From contig JALHMM010000004.1 in assembly GCA_022844045.1 (NCBI GenBank), positions 1 to 64,000 of the forward strand: a stretch of DNA of 64,000 nt, written 5' to 3'. Position 1 is the first letter of the stretch. Each line of letters opens with the position of its first letter. A program made the position numbers and the translations under genes. The stretch comes from Reyranellaceae bacterium. GTDB lineage: Bacteria > Pseudomonadota > Alphaproteobacteria > Reyranellales > Reyranellaceae. Shown piece after piece: positions 24,245 to 33,129 of the stretch. The notes under the pieces were generated by a model. The model saw only the letters and a program-made list of their open reading frames with translations, searched no databases and was not told the DNA's origin.

Positions 24245-25945
24245 TTAACGCCGCTGCCGCGTCTCGAACTCGTGGACCTCGCTCATGAAGGGCGCGGCGA
24301 TGGCGGCGTTCAGCTTGCAGTCGAGGAACACCGGGCCTTCGGGCTTTTCCAGCAGCGGCCGCGCCTTCTCGAGATCTTCGAGCGTGCGGATGGTGGCGGT
24401 CTGGAAGCCGAAAGCCTCGGCGATCGGCGCGTAGTCGACGTCGGGAAACACCGACTTGGCGACCGGCAGGTCGCGCATCTTGAGGAAATGCAGCTCGGCG
24501 CCGTAGGCGCAGTCGTTCATCAGCACGATCACCAGCGGCAGATCCTCGCGCACGACGGTCTCGAGCTCGCCCATGGTCATCAGGAAGCCGCCGTCGCCGA
24601 TCACCAGCACCGTCGTCTCATCCGGCCGCGCCCGCGCCACGCCCAGCGCCGTACCGAAGCCGAGCCCGATCGAAGCGAAGTCGCTGGTGAACTTGAACCG
24701 GCCGGGATCCGGCACCGAAAGATAGGGCACGATGCCGAGGAAATTGCCGGCGTCGTACACAAGGTTGCGATTGGCGGGCAGGAGCTTTTCCAGCGCCACG
24801 CCGAGCGATCGCGGATCGACGGTGCGCAGCGTGTTGGCCGGCTGGAAGTCGCGGGCAATGTCGAACTCGCGAAGGAAGCCCAACACTGCATCGGCGCGGA
24901 ACGGCCGCTCGGCATTGGAGCCCTCCGGCAGGGCCGCCGCCATGGCCTCGGCCGTGAGCCGTGCATCGCCCACCACCGCCACGTCGGCAGGATAGTAACG
25001 GCCGATGTTGCCGCGCGCGGCATCGACCTGGATCAGCGGCACCTTGGGCAACGAGTGTCCAAAGCTCATGGTCAGGATGTTCAGGCTCGCGCCGAACACC
25101 AGCACGCAGTCGGCGTCGGCAACCATACGGCGCGCGGCGGAGTGCGAGAACGAGCCGATGACGCCGAGATTGCAGGGATGGCCGCGGAACATGTCCTTGC
25201 CGCGCACGGTCGTGGCGAGCAGAGCGCCCGTCCGCTCGGCGAGCCGCTCGATCGCGGCCTTCGCGCCGGCGCGGTGCGCGCCCAGCCCGGCGAGGATCAA
25301 GGGCTTGCGGCTTTGACGCAGAACCGCGAGCGCCGCCTCGATGGCTTGGGGAGGCGGCGCGGCCGGCGCCGGCTCACGACGCGCGGCCTTGGCAGGCGCC
25401 GCGGCGATCTCGATTGGCATGTCGGCAAGCTGCACGTTGACGGGCAGCAGCAGCGCCGCCGCCCCGCCCTGCATCGCCGCGTTCACGGCATCCGCGAGCG
25501 CGCCGCGCGCCGTCGCGGGGCTGGTGGCGGTGAAGGTCCGGAGGCCGGCGGCGGCCAGCACCGCCTGGGCGTTGAAGGCCTTGTAGTCCGGCCCCATGCC
25601 GTTGCCTGCGCCGCCGCCCGCGGCGGCATCGCCGGAAATGATCAGCACCTTGGAGCCGGCGCGGCTGGCGTAGGTGATGGCATGCAGCCCGTTGGCGGTC
25701 GCCGGGCCGCGCCCGATCACCGCCACGCCGAGTTTACCCGAGGCGTAGGAGTAGCCCTCGGCCATGGCGACCCCGTTGTTCTCGTGGCGCGCGCCATAGA
25801 AGCGAACGCCGGCGCTGTCGAGCGCGGTGACGAACACGGCGGTGTCGTCGCTCATCAGGCCGAACACCTGCTCGACGCCCAGGCTCTTCAGGTCGTCGAC
25901 GAGCATCTGGTAGGTCGGCACGACACGCTCGAGGCGATCAGGCAT
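24245..25945 (-). CDS. thiamine-diphosphate enzyme (acetolactate synthase-like)
   Basis: 566 aa with the three-domain plan of ThDP enzymes. The N-terminal PYR domain has cofactor-activating Glu55 in GARHENNGVAMAEGY; a central Rossmann-like domain follows (PLILAGLGAHRAGAKAA); the C-terminal PP domain carries the GDG...N motif VIGDGGFLMTMGE then VLMNDC. It resembles the large acetolactate synthase/sulfopyruvate decarboxylase group, but no regulatory subunit is adjacent, so branched-chain synthesis is not implied. It lies 94 nt downstream of an enoyl-CoA hydratase gene on the same strand; they may share an operon. Substrate unknown. Confidence 0.88.
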   Translation of the reverse strand: MPDRLERVVPTYQMLVDDLKSLGVEQVFGLMSDDTAVFVTALDSAGVRFYGARHENNGVAMAEGYSYASGKLGVAVIGRGPATANGLHAITYASRAGSKVLIISGDAAAGGGAGNGMGPDYKAFNAQAVLAAAGLRTFTATSPATARGALADAVNAAMQGGAAALLLPVNVQLADMPIEIAAAPAKAARREPAPAAPPPQAIEAALAVLRQSRKPLILAGLGAHRAGAKAAIERLAERTGALLATTVRGKDMFRGHPCNLGVIGSFSHSAARRMVADADCVLVFGASLNILTMSFGHSLPKVPLIQVDAARGNIGRYYPADVAVVGDARLTAEAMAAALPEGSNAERPFRADAVLGFLREFDIARDFQPANTLRTVDPRSLGVALEKLLPANRNLVYDAGNFLGIVPYLSVPDPGRFKFTSDFASIGLGFGTALGVARARPDETTVLVIGDGGFLMTMGELETVVREDLPLVIVLMNDCAYGAELHFLKMRDLPVAKSVFPDVDYAPIAEAFGFQTATIRTLEDLEKARPLLEKPEGPVFLDCKLNAAIAAPFMSEVHEFETRQRR

Positions 25946-26039
25946 AACGCGCTCCTTTTGGCTTCACGCCCCACGAGCCCATCAGACCACAGCCGGACCG
26001 GGCACGCACGCTCCCGCCGGGATGCGAATGATCCGGTCC

Positions 26040-26894
26040 TCACGCACCCTTGTAGTTGGGCTTGCGCTTCTCGATGAAGGCGCGGCGGGCTTCCTTGGCG
26101 TCCTCCGAGGCGTTGAGGATGCTGCCGGCGTTGGAGGTCAGCACCATGGTGTTCTCCATGGTGGTGTCGACCGCGGTGCGCATGATGCGCTTGCCGATCC
26201 ACTGCACCAGCGGCGGCACGTTCATCATGCGCGTGCACAGCGCGCGCGTCGTCTCCTCGAGCTTCTCCGACGGCACCAGGTGGTTGAGCATGCCCCATTG
26301 CAGTGCGCGCTCGCCGTCGAGCTCGCCGGTATAGGCGAACTCCAGGGCGCGGCCGAGTCCCACCATCTTGGGCAGGTAGTAGCTGCCGCCGTTCTCGATG
26401 ATCTGTCCGGCGTTGTGATAGGCGACGAAGCGCGTCTTCTCGCAGCCGATGCGGATGTCGCAATGCAGCGCCATGTCCATGCCCGAGCCCACCGCCGGGC
26501 CGTTGATCATGGCGATGGTCGGCTTGCGGATCAGCGAGATGTCGCGATGCAGCTTGGTGAAGCCATGGAAGAAATGCTGGCGCGACGCGTCGATGCCCTC
26601 GTGTGCGCCGCGATTGCCCACGAAGTCCTCGCCGGTGACGTCTTTCGGCGCCTTGCCGCGCAGATCGGCGCCGGCGCAGAACACGCGGCCCACACCGGTC
26701 AGCACGATCACCCGGATCTTCGGATCGTCGTCGCCGGCGCGCATGTACTCGCCGACCTTGGCGACGGTGCCGTTCTCCTCCGACGAGCCGATCAGCGCGT
26801 TGAGCCGGTCTGGCCGGTTGAAGCGGATCCAGAGGATGCCCGACTCCTCGGGCTCGTAGGTGAGGTAGTCGACCAGCTTCGGTCCCGTAGCCAT
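26040..26894 (-). CDS. enoyl-CoA hydratase/isomerase family protein
   Basis: Crotonase-fold enzyme of 284 aa acting on CoA thioesters in fatty-acid or aromatic-acid degradation. Visible: IRFNRPDRLNAL, the first oxyanion-hole segment VFCAGADLRGK, the second PAVGSGMDMALHCDIRIG, and the C-terminal helices. The usual catalytic Glu region reads YHNAGQIIENGGSYYLPKMVG. The ATG at 26894 is chosen because the family begins there; a longer in-frame extension to 27170 has poor codon use and overlaps the divergent SDR gene. It is upstream of the TPP enzyme on the same strand. Confidence 0.9.
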   Translation of the reverse strand: MATGPKLVDYLTYEPEESGILWIRFNRPDRLNALIGSSEENGTVAKVGEYMRAGDDDPKIRVIVLTGVGRVFCAGADLRGKAPKDVTGEDFVGNRGAHEGIDASRQHFFHGFTKLHRDISLIRKPTIAMINGPAVGSGMDMALHCDIRIGCEKTRFVAYHNAGQIIENGGSYYLPKMVGLGRALEFAYTGELDGERALQWGMLNHLVPSEKLEETTRALCTRMMNVPPLVQWIGKRIMRTAVDTTMENTMVLTSNAGSILNASEDAKEARRAFIEKRKPNYKGA

Positions 26895-27108
26895 GGCGCG
26901 CCTCCGCGATGTTGCCGCGCCGACAGCCTGCCGTCCGGCGCGCCGCCGGAGAAGCGCGCCTGGCGGAGGGCAGGTCGGCGTGCCGGGGATGGCGCAAACG
27001 GCGGCTTCCACCACGTGCGCGGTGGAATACCGAGTCACCGGGCTGCTACTTTTGTCCTGACCGTCAGCCGTGCAACTGAAAGCCAGCATCTGTCCTGAGG
27101 AATAGATC

Positions 27109-27894
27109 ATGACCAAACCGGTTTGCCTCATTGTCGGTGCCGGCGCAGGCATTGGCGGCAATGTCGCCAAACGCTTCGCGCGGGAGGGCTACCACGCGGT
27201 CCTGGCAAGACGATCCGACAAGGAGGGTCTCGACCGCCTCGTCGCCGAGATCAGCGGCGAGGGCGGTTCGGCGGCCGGCTTCCTGCTCAACGCCGTCGAG
27301 GACGGCAGCATCGAGCGGCTGGTGGAGAGCATCGAAAAGGATATCGGGCCGATCGAGGTCGCGGTCTTCAATCTCGGCGCCCAGATCGGCAGCCGGGCGC
27401 TCGCCAACACCTCGCTGAAGGCGTTCGAACTGGGATGGCGGATGGCCACGTTCGGGCTCTTCAGGCTCGCGGTGACGCTGTTTCCTTACATGGAGCAACG
27501 CGGCAAGGGCTCGCTGCTCGTCACCTCGGCGACGGCGGCTGTTCGCGGCAATGCCGGGCAGCACTCGCACGCCGCCGCGATGGCCGGGCGCCGCATGCTC
27601 TGCCAGACCCTCAACGCCGAGTTCGCGGCCAAGGGCATTCATGTCGCCCACATCCTCATCGACGGCGCCGTCGATGCCCCTGATACGCTCGGCAAGATGC
27701 TGGGACCTGAGCGGTATCAGGCGCTGCGGGAGGCCAAGGGGCTCGCGAAGGACGGGCTGCTGCTGCCGGCGGAGATCGCGAACACCTATTTCCACGTCGC
27801 GCATCAACACCGATCGGCGTGGACGCACGAGCTGGACCTGCGCGCGTTCTCGGACCTCGCGTGGTGGAACCACGCGACCAGCGGCAATCTCTAG
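27109..27894 (+). CDS. SDR-family oxidoreductase lacking the Tyr-x3-Lys pair
   Basis: 261-aa Rossmann protein with a cofactor motif IVGAGAGIGGNVAKRF (8-23) and the C-terminal family motif GIHVAHILIDGAVD. The catalytic Ser140 is present in LLVTSATAAV, but the positions where Tyr and Lys normally fall (153 and 157) are Ser and Ala in QHSHAAAMAGRRM. Some related SDRs also deviate here, so it may bind NAD(P)H without classical catalysis. The ATG at 27109 follows CTGAGGAATAG. It is divergent from the enoyl-CoA hydratase gene. Confidence 0.85.
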   Translation: MTKPVCLIVGAGAGIGGNVAKRFAREGYHAVLARRSDKEGLDRLVAEISGEGGSAAGFLLNAVEDGSIERLVESIEKDIGPIEVAVFNLGAQIGSRALANTSLKAFELGWRMATFGLFRLAVTLFPYMEQRGKGSLLVTSATAAVRGNAGQHSHAAAMAGRRMLCQTLNAEFAAKGIHVAHILIDGAVDAPDTLGKMLGPERYQALREAKGLAKDGLLLPAEIANTYFHVAHQHRSAWTHELDLRAFSDLAWWNHATSGNL

Positions 27895-27910
27895 CGCGCG
27901 CTTACCGAGA

Positions 27911-28260
27911 AGTAGTCTGGGCGCCGACGTGATCAAGATCGAGCCCCCCGGTGGCGACATCGCCCAGGGGACGGCGGGGACGGGAGCGTTCACGCCGATG
28001 TTCGTGTCGCCGGACAGGGGCAAGCGCTCGATCGCCCTCGATCTGAAGCAACTGGCCGAGGGTCACCCGTACCTGCTCGGCGACCGGCTGACGGCGGCCG
28101 ATATCATTCTGTCGACGCGCCTGTCGTGGGCCGTCAGCTACGGCGTGACCATCGATCCGCGCGCCGCAGCGTACAGCACCCGCGTGACGGAGAGAGCCGC
28201 CTACCGACAGGCGTCGATCCGCAACACGCCGCCGAAGCCCCGAATTGGGCAACTACAGGG
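27911..28260 (+). pseudogene. chimeric relic: CaiB-type CoA-transferase start joined to glutathione S-transferase end
   Basis: One open frame reads SLGADVIKIEPPGGD and SPDRGKRSIALDLK, the N-terminal hallmark of CaiB/BaiF (family III) CoA-transferases, and then, from about 28049, PYLLGDRLTAADIILSTRL and AYSTRVTERAAYRQA, the C-terminal domain of a glutathione S-transferase. The CoA-transferase lacks its first about 30 residues, its catalytic Asp region and everything after; the GST lacks its thioredoxin-fold half. No start codon or ribosome-binding site is evident. It is a fossil of rearrangement rather than a working gene. Confidence 0.75.
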
Positions 28261-28355
28261 CTCGCGCACGCCTTTCGTCCTATGGCCGGAGCGCATAGAC
28301 GCGAAGCGGCGACGGAGTAGAATAGCTACTGCGAAGGCTTACTGCGGGATTGCCC

Positions 28356-28592
28356 ATGAACGCCATCACGAAGCGATTGCGAAAGGCTCTAGAGGCCGTG
28401 CAGACTTGGCCTGTCGAACGACAGGATGCCGCGGCGGAAGTGCTGGAGCGCATGAACAGCCTGGCGACCGCTCCGTACAAGCTCAGCGCCGAAGAGCGCG
28501 CCGATCTCGAGGAAGCCTTGGCCGAAGCCCGGCGCGGCGAGTTTGCCAGCGACGCGGATGTTCGGGCGATGTTCGCACGTCACGGCCAGTGA
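28356..28592 (+). CDS. ParD/CopG-like antitoxin
   Basis: Small charged protein of 78 aa; the C-terminal half (LSAEERADLEEALAEARRGEF then ASDADVRAMFARHGQ) has the helical, acidic toxin-wrapping pattern of antitoxins paired with RelE/ParE toxins. The ATG at 28356 is 7 nt after GCGGGA; an ATG at 28350 is too close to it. The stop overlaps the GTG of the toxin gene (GTGA), the usual coupling in such modules. An AGTAG/CTACT inverted repeat at 28316-28330 may be an operator. The family call rests on pattern and context. Confidence 0.75.
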   Translation: MNAITKRLRKALEAVQTWPVERQDAAAEVLERMNSLATAPYKLSAEERADLEEALAEARRGEFASDADVRAMFARHGQ

Positions 28593-28881
28593 GACTTCGC
28601 TATTCGATCCGGGCCCTGGCTCAGCTCGACGAAATCTATACCTACATCGCATCGCACGATTCCCGCGGCTCACGAAGAGTACAAGCGCGCATCAAGCGAT
28701 CGCTCGACCGACTTACGGATTTCCCATTCAGCGGCCGCGAACCGACATACCCGGCGTTCGGCTGCTATCGGTGATCAAGTATCCGTACTTGATCTTCTAC
28801 TCGGTCGACGTCGCGGCGGAAGAAGTCCGTATCTTGCGTGTACGTCATGGTTCACGTGACCCATCGCGCCATCTCGACTGA
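28589..28881 (+). pseudogene. ParE/RelE-like toxin gene with a frameshift
   Basis: GTG at 28589 starts RLRYSIRALAQLDEIYTYIA and RRVQARIKRSLDRLTDFPFS, a ParE/RelE toxin N-terminal half, which then stops at 28774. The expected C-terminal half, GVRLLSVIKYPYLIFYSV then EEVRILRVRHGSRDP, continues in the -1 frame to 28881. One missing base near 28740-28760 explains the break. As sequenced the toxin is truncated to 61 aa without its C-terminal strand, so it is probably inactive. Confidence 0.85.
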
Positions 28882-28883
28882 CG

Positions 28884-29414
28884 TCAGCTCGGCCAGGCCC
28901 GCCGAATCGGGTCGCGGCCATCCCAGTTCGTCGCCGCGTCGCGCACTGCGTCGAACACGCGTTTGCGCGTGGGTGTGGCGTGCGCCATCTCGATCATCGT
29001 GCCGGGGTGGCCTTCGTTCCAGAGATAGACGAAGCGGCCGCGCGTGCTGTCGCCGTTCTGGCCGATGGTGTAGCCGTTCGCCAGCGCTTGATTGAGCTTG
29101 GCGTCGTAATCCTCGGGCCAGCTCGACCAGTGCTGCATGCCCTCGTGGCCGGCGGCGAGAAAGTCGCGGTACACCGAGGGCGTCTCGCAGCGCTGCTGGA
29201 TCAGTTCGAGCTGCACATCGCCCGAGTTCGCCAGCGCGATCGAGAAGTGGAAGTTGTCGTAACGCGTGCCGCGATAGTGGAACTCGGTGAACGCCATCTT
29301 CTCGGCGTAGAACCACGGGCCCACGCCGCAGACCTCGATCCAGTGCTCCATCGCCGCCTCGATATCGCGCACGACGATGCCGACCTGGCGCATTTCTCCA
29401 AACAGACGACTCAT
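28884..29414 (-). CDS. VOC (glyoxalase/bleomycin resistance/dioxygenase) superfamily protein
   Basis: 176 aa with two beta-alpha-beta-beta-beta modules: RQVGIVVRDIEAAMEHWIEV starts the first and GMQHWSSWPEDYDAKLN the second. Candidate metal ligands are seen as His in HFSIALA-type and GMQHW positions, and Glu in VQLELIQQ and MIEMAHA. Similar proteins occur with CoA-linked catabolic genes as epimerase-like members, but no specific reaction can be assigned. The ATG at 29414 gives a compact N-terminus. It is convergent with the toxin relic (2-bp gap). Confidence 0.85.
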   Translation of the reverse strand: MSRLFGEMRQVGIVVRDIEAAMEHWIEVCGVGPWFYAEKMAFTEFHYRGTRYDNFHFSIALANSGDVQLELIQQRCETPSVYRDFLAAGHEGMQHWSSWPEDYDAKLNQALANGYTIGQNGDSTRGRFVYLWNEGHPGTMIEMAHATPTRKRVFDAVRDAATNWDGRDPIRRAWPS

Positions 29415-29451
29415 GCGTGCCTCCGCGCTGGAGGCGGCAGCCTAGCAAAGT

Positions 29452-29691
29452 CTAGGGCATCACGCCGAAGGGGCGTTTCTCACCCTCGGCCGTGCGCACC
29501 TTGCGGTCCTCGTCCTCAGGGCCGACGCGCTGGGGAATAGGCTCGTCGCGGTTGGGATCCGGATCACGCGGCGGCAACTCGATCGGAGCGTCGCCGGGTT
29601 GATCGCCGTCGGGTGGGCGGCGGTCACGGTCGGGATCCGGACGCCGGGGTTGCTCAATCGGCGTCGGATTCTGGCGTTTCGGATCAGGCAT
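29452..29691 (-). CDS. short Pro/Asp/Arg-rich hypothetical protein
   Basis: 79 aa dominated by Pro, Asp, Arg and Glu (DPDRDRRPPDGDQPGD, PPRDPDPNRDEP), predicted to be fully disordered and with no membrane segment. Codon third positions fit the genome and the frame has an ATG, but low complexity means it could be a chance open frame. It lies between the VOC gene and the divergent topoisomerase gene. No function suggested. Confidence 0.5.
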   Translation of the reverse strand: MPDPKRQNPTPIEQPRRPDPDRDRRPPDGDQPGDAPIELPPRDPDPNRDEPIPQRVGPEDEDRKVRTAEGEKRPFGVMP

Positions 29692-29772
29692 GGCTTCGTT
29701 TCCCGCTTAAAGTGCTCGCCATCACAACGTCCGGCGCGGAACGGGTGTTCCCTCCGCGCGTTTCGTGACGCG

Positions 29773-30801
29773 ATGAACCAGCAACAACGCGCTCTGGTGA
29801 CGAAACTGGCCCGGGAGAGGGGCCTGAAGATCGTGCGGACCGCCGCGCTGACGGTTCAGCGGCAGCGACATGGCAAGGGCTTCCGCTTCGTCGATCGCCG
29901 CGGCGCCACGATCCGCGGTGCCGAGGAGCTCCAGCGGCTGAAATCGCTGGCGGTGCCGCCCGCCTACATCAACGTGCGACTGGCTGCGGACCCGAACGCC
30001 CATCTGCAGGCGATCGGCGAGGACGCGGCCGGCCGGCTGCAGTACCGCTATCACCCTCTCTGGGCCGACGTGCGCGAGGCATTGAAGGCGCGGCGTCTCG
30101 CCGGCTTGGCGAAATCCTTGCCGGCGATACGCCGCGCCGTATCGCGCGGCCTCGCGTCGGCCGATTGCGATCGGCATTTCGCCACGGCAGCGGTCGTTCG
30201 GCTGGTGACATTGACCGCGATCCGCGCCGGCGGCGAAGCCTATGCCCGCGAACGCGGGACGCGCGGAGCGACCACGCTGCTGAAGGCGAACATCAGGATC
30301 GCCGAGGGGCTCTGCACATTGCAGTTCAAGGCCAAGGGCGGGGCGATCGTCAGCAAGGATCTGCGAGACCGGCGACTGGTGGCGGCGATACGGCGGCTGG
30401 TGGCTCTCCCGGGGCCGCGCCTGTTCCAGTACCGCGACTCTGACGGCGCCGTGCGGCCGGTGCGTGCGGGTGACGTCAACCGCTTCCTGCGCGGGGTCGC
30501 GGGCCAGCCGATCTCCCTGAAAGACTTCCGCACGCTGCTGGCCTCGACAACCGCGCTGAAGACACTGGCCGTAACGGTGCCGGCCACCAGTGCGCGCGGT
30601 CGACGATCGCAGGTGCGCGCGGCCGTGACGGCAATCGCCGGTGAGCTGGCCAACACGCCGACGGTTTGCCGTGCCAGCTACGTCCACGACGCAGTCGTCA
30701 CCGCTTTCGAGAAAGGCAGGCTGCGGCGGATCGGCAAGCAGTCACCGCTCGAAGCGGCGGAGACCCTGGCGCGCATCGTTTCGCGACCGGCAAGCGACTG
30801 A
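29773..30801 (+). CDS. DNA topoisomerase IB (poxvirus-type)
   Basis: Relaxes supercoils through a 3'-phosphotyrosine intermediate. The 342 aa match the compact bacterial enzyme. Seen are the N-terminal beta domain (GKGFRFVDRRGATIRGAEEL, LAVPPAYINVRLA), the RTALRAGGE-type motif as TAIRAGGEAYARERGTRGA, a catalytic Lys strand (LQFKAKGGAIVSKDL), the second catalytic Arg in LKDFRTLLAST and the nucleophile Tyr303 in CRASYVHDAV. The ATG at 29773 starts the usual N-terminus; the longer frame upstream covers the divergent Pro-rich gene. Such genes are accessory in Alphaproteobacteria. Confidence 0.93.
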   Translation: MNQQQRALVTKLARERGLKIVRTAALTVQRQRHGKGFRFVDRRGATIRGAEELQRLKSLAVPPAYINVRLAADPNAHLQAIGEDAAGRLQYRYHPLWADVREALKARRLAGLAKSLPAIRRAVSRGLASADCDRHFATAAVVRLVTLTAIRAGGEAYARERGTRGATTLLKANIRIAEGLCTLQFKAKGGAIVSKDLRDRRLVAAIRRLVALPGPRLFQYRDSDGAVRPVRAGDVNRFLRGVAGQPISLKDFRTLLASTTALKTLAVTVPATSARGRRSQVRAAVTAIAGELANTPTVCRASYVHDAVVTAFEKGRLRRIGKQSPLEAAETLARIVSRPASD

Positions 30802-30885
30802 GATTCCGCCCATTCGCGCGCAACCCGCCCCGCGAAAAGTCGTTCGAAGGCGAGGCCACCCTCGGTTCGGGCCAGGAGTATGCCC

Positions 30886-31485
30886 ATGAAAACCATCAGT
30901 CATGTCTACGACAGCTACGGCCAAGCCAAGTCCGTCGTCGAGGATCTCGAAGCCAACGGCATCTCACACAATGACGTCACCCTCGTCGCCAACCGCTACG
31001 TCAGCAAGGCGTACGAAGACGCCACCGACACCACGGGCGCCACCACGGGCGCGGGCGTCGGTGCGCTGGCCGGCGGGGGCGCGGGCCTGCTGGCCGGCCT
31101 CGGCCTGCTCGCCATTCCCGGACTCGGCCCGGTGGTCGCGGCAGGCTGGGCCGCAGCTGCAGCGATCGGCGCGATGGCCGGTGCGGCCGGTGGCGTCACG
31201 GTCGGGGGCCTGGTCGATATCCTGACGACCTCCGGCGAGCCCGAAGAGCATGCGCATGTCTACACCGAGGCCGTGCGGCGCGGCGGCACGCTGGTGAGCG
31301 CGCGGATCGCCGAAGAGGATGCCGATCGCGTGCGGGCGATTTTCGCGCGACACGATCCGATTGATCCCGAGATGCGCGGCCGCGAGTACCGCACAAGTGG
31401 GTGGGATCGCTTCGATCCCAAGGCCGATCACTATCGGCTGTCGCAAGCGGAGATCGAGCGCATCCGCATGGTGGGCTATCTCTAG
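30886..31485 (+). CDS. general stress protein 17M-like (YflT-type) glycine-zipper protein
   Basis: 199 aa. Residues 1-45 form a YflT-like domain (ISHVYDSYGQAKSVVEDLEA), followed by a Gly/Ala-rich hydrophobic block (GVGALAGGGAGLLAGLGLL, GPVVAAGWAAAAAIGAMAG) typical of membrane-associating glycine zippers, then a domain with RRGGTLVSARIAEEDADRVR and a basic C-terminus. Members respond to general stress; mechanism unknown. The ATG at 30886 is 7 nt after AGGAG; the ATG at 30880 is only 1 nt after it. Confidence 0.85.
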   Translation: MKTISHVYDSYGQAKSVVEDLEANGISHNDVTLVANRYVSKAYEDATDTTGATTGAGVGALAGGGAGLLAGLGLLAIPGLGPVVAAGWAAAAAIGAMAGAAGGVTVGGLVDILTTSGEPEEHAHVYTEAVRRGGTLVSARIAEEDADRVRAIFARHDPIDPEMRGREYRTSGWDRFDPKADHYRLSQAEIERIRMVGYL

Positions 31486-31614
31486 GCCACACCTGTCGTC
31501 GGGCTTTTGTGGCAGGGCGGATTTTCCAGGGTCCGCCCTGCTGTCGTCTTGTCGTCACGCCTGCGGCAGACCAATCTGCGGGCCACGCGTTTCCTCATGG
31601 GAAAGGATCCCCGA

Positions 31615-33123
31615 ATGTCGACCATGGCCCCCCAGTCACAGCCGCACGCCGTCCTCGCGCCACGCCCCAAGGGCATGCTGATCGATGGCCAAAGGGTCGA
31701 GGCCGTTTCAGGCCAGCGCTTCAGCGTCGAGAACCCGGCCAAGCGTACGCCGATCGCCGATGTGCCGCGCGCCGCCGCCGCCGATGTCGATCGCGCCGTC
31801 GCGGCGGCCCAGAAGGCGCAACCGGCCTGGGCCAAGATCGTGCCGCGCGAGCGCGGCAAGCTCCTGCTGAAGATCGCCGAGGCCTTCGAGGCCCGTGTCG
31901 AGGAGATGGCGCGCACCATCGCGCTGGAGACCGGCAACGCGCTGCGCACCCAGGCGCGCGGCGAAGCGCGTGGTGCGGCCGACATCTTCCGCTATTTCGG
32001 CGGGCTGGCCGGCGAGCTGAAGGGCGAGACCATCCCGCTCGGCGAGCACGTGCTGTCATACACCCGACGCGAGCCGCTGGGCGTGGTCGGCGCGATCATC
32101 CCGTGGAACGCACCAGTGCTGCTGGGCGCGCTGAAGATCGCCCCGGCGCTCTGCGCCGGCAACGCACTGGTGCTGAAGGCGGCCGAGGACGCGCCTTTGG
32201 GCGTGCTGCTGATGGCCGAGATCTGCCAGGAGTTCCTGCCGCCTGGCGTGCTCAACGTGCTGACCGGTTACGGCCAGGAGTGCGGCGGGCCGCTGGCGAA
32301 CCATCCGGCGATCCGCAAGCTCTCCTTCACCGGCTCGACCGAGGTCGGCAAGGTGATCATGCGCGCCGCCGCCGAGCGCATCGTGCCGGTGTCGCTGGAG
32401 CTGGGTGGCAAGAGCCCGTCGATCGTCTATCCCGACGCCGATGAGGACTGGGTGGTCGAGGGCATCATCGCGGCAATGCGCTTCACCCGGCAGAGCCAGT
32501 CATGCACCGCCGGCTCGCGGCTGTTCCTGCACGCCGACATCTTCGATTCGTTCCTCGCCAAGCTGAAGGCCAAGACCTCGGCGCTGAAGCTGGGCGATCC
32601 GCTCGACGAGGCGAGCGACATCGGCACCATCATCAACAACAAGCAGTTCACCAAGGTCTGCAAGTATGTCGAGGAAGGCCTGAGCCGCGCCGATGCGACG
32701 CTGGTGATGGGCGGCCTGCCACCCAAGAGCGGGCCATTGAGCGAAGGCTACTTCGCCATCCCCACGATCTTCGCCGACCAGTCCAACGACTGGCGCCTGG
32801 CGCGCGAGGAGATTTTCGGGCCGGTGCTGGTGGCGATCCGCTGGACCGACGAGGCCGAGGTGATCCGCATGGCCAACGACAGCCACTACGGTCTCGCCGC
32901 CTACGTCTGGACACACGACATCGGGACCGCGCTGCGCTCAGCGCACGCCATCGAATCCGGCTGGGTCCAGGTCAACCAGGGGCTCGGCCAGTCGCCCGGC
33001 CATTCCTACGGGGGATACAAGCAGAGCGGCATCGGCCGCGAGTTTTCGCTCGAGGGCATGCTGGACAGCTTCACCCAGCGCAAGAACGTCACGGTGAACC
33101 TCAACACGCCGCGGCGGGCGTGA
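31615..33123 (+). CDS. NAD(P)-dependent aldehyde dehydrogenase
   Basis: Oxidises an aldehyde to the acid. The 502 aa show IIPWNAPVLLGALKIAPAL (substrate/cofactor entrance), FTGSTEVGK (cofactor), the general base Glu in LELGGKSPS and nucleophile Cys297 in QSQSCTAGSR, and EEIFGPVLVAIRW toward the C-terminus. The ATG at 31615 follows GGGAAAGGATC; the longer frame upstream has no ribosome-binding site. It stands alone between the stress-protein gene and a convergent DUF4142 gene. The substrate cannot be deduced. Confidence 0.93.
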   Translation: MSTMAPQSQPHAVLAPRPKGMLIDGQRVEAVSGQRFSVENPAKRTPIADVPRAAAADVDRAVAAAQKAQPAWAKIVPRERGKLLLKIAEAFEARVEEMARTIALETGNALRTQARGEARGAADIFRYFGGLAGELKGETIPLGEHVLSYTRREPLGVVGAIIPWNAPVLLGALKIAPALCAGNALVLKAAEDAPLGVLLMAEICQEFLPPGVLNVLTGYGQECGGPLANHPAIRKLSFTGSTEVGKVIMRAAAERIVPVSLELGGKSPSIVYPDADEDWVVEGIIAAMRFTRQSQSCTAGSRLFLHADIFDSFLAKLKAKTSALKLGDPLDEASDIGTIINNKQFTKVCKYVEEGLSRADATLVMGGLPPKSGPLSEGYFAIPTIFADQSNDWRLAREEIFGPVLVAIRWTDEAEVIRMANDSHYGLAAYVWTHDIGTALRSAHAIESGWVQVNQGLGQSPGHSYGGYKQSGIGREFSLEGMLDSFTQRKNVTVNLNTPRRA

Positions 33124-33129
33124 ACTCGC

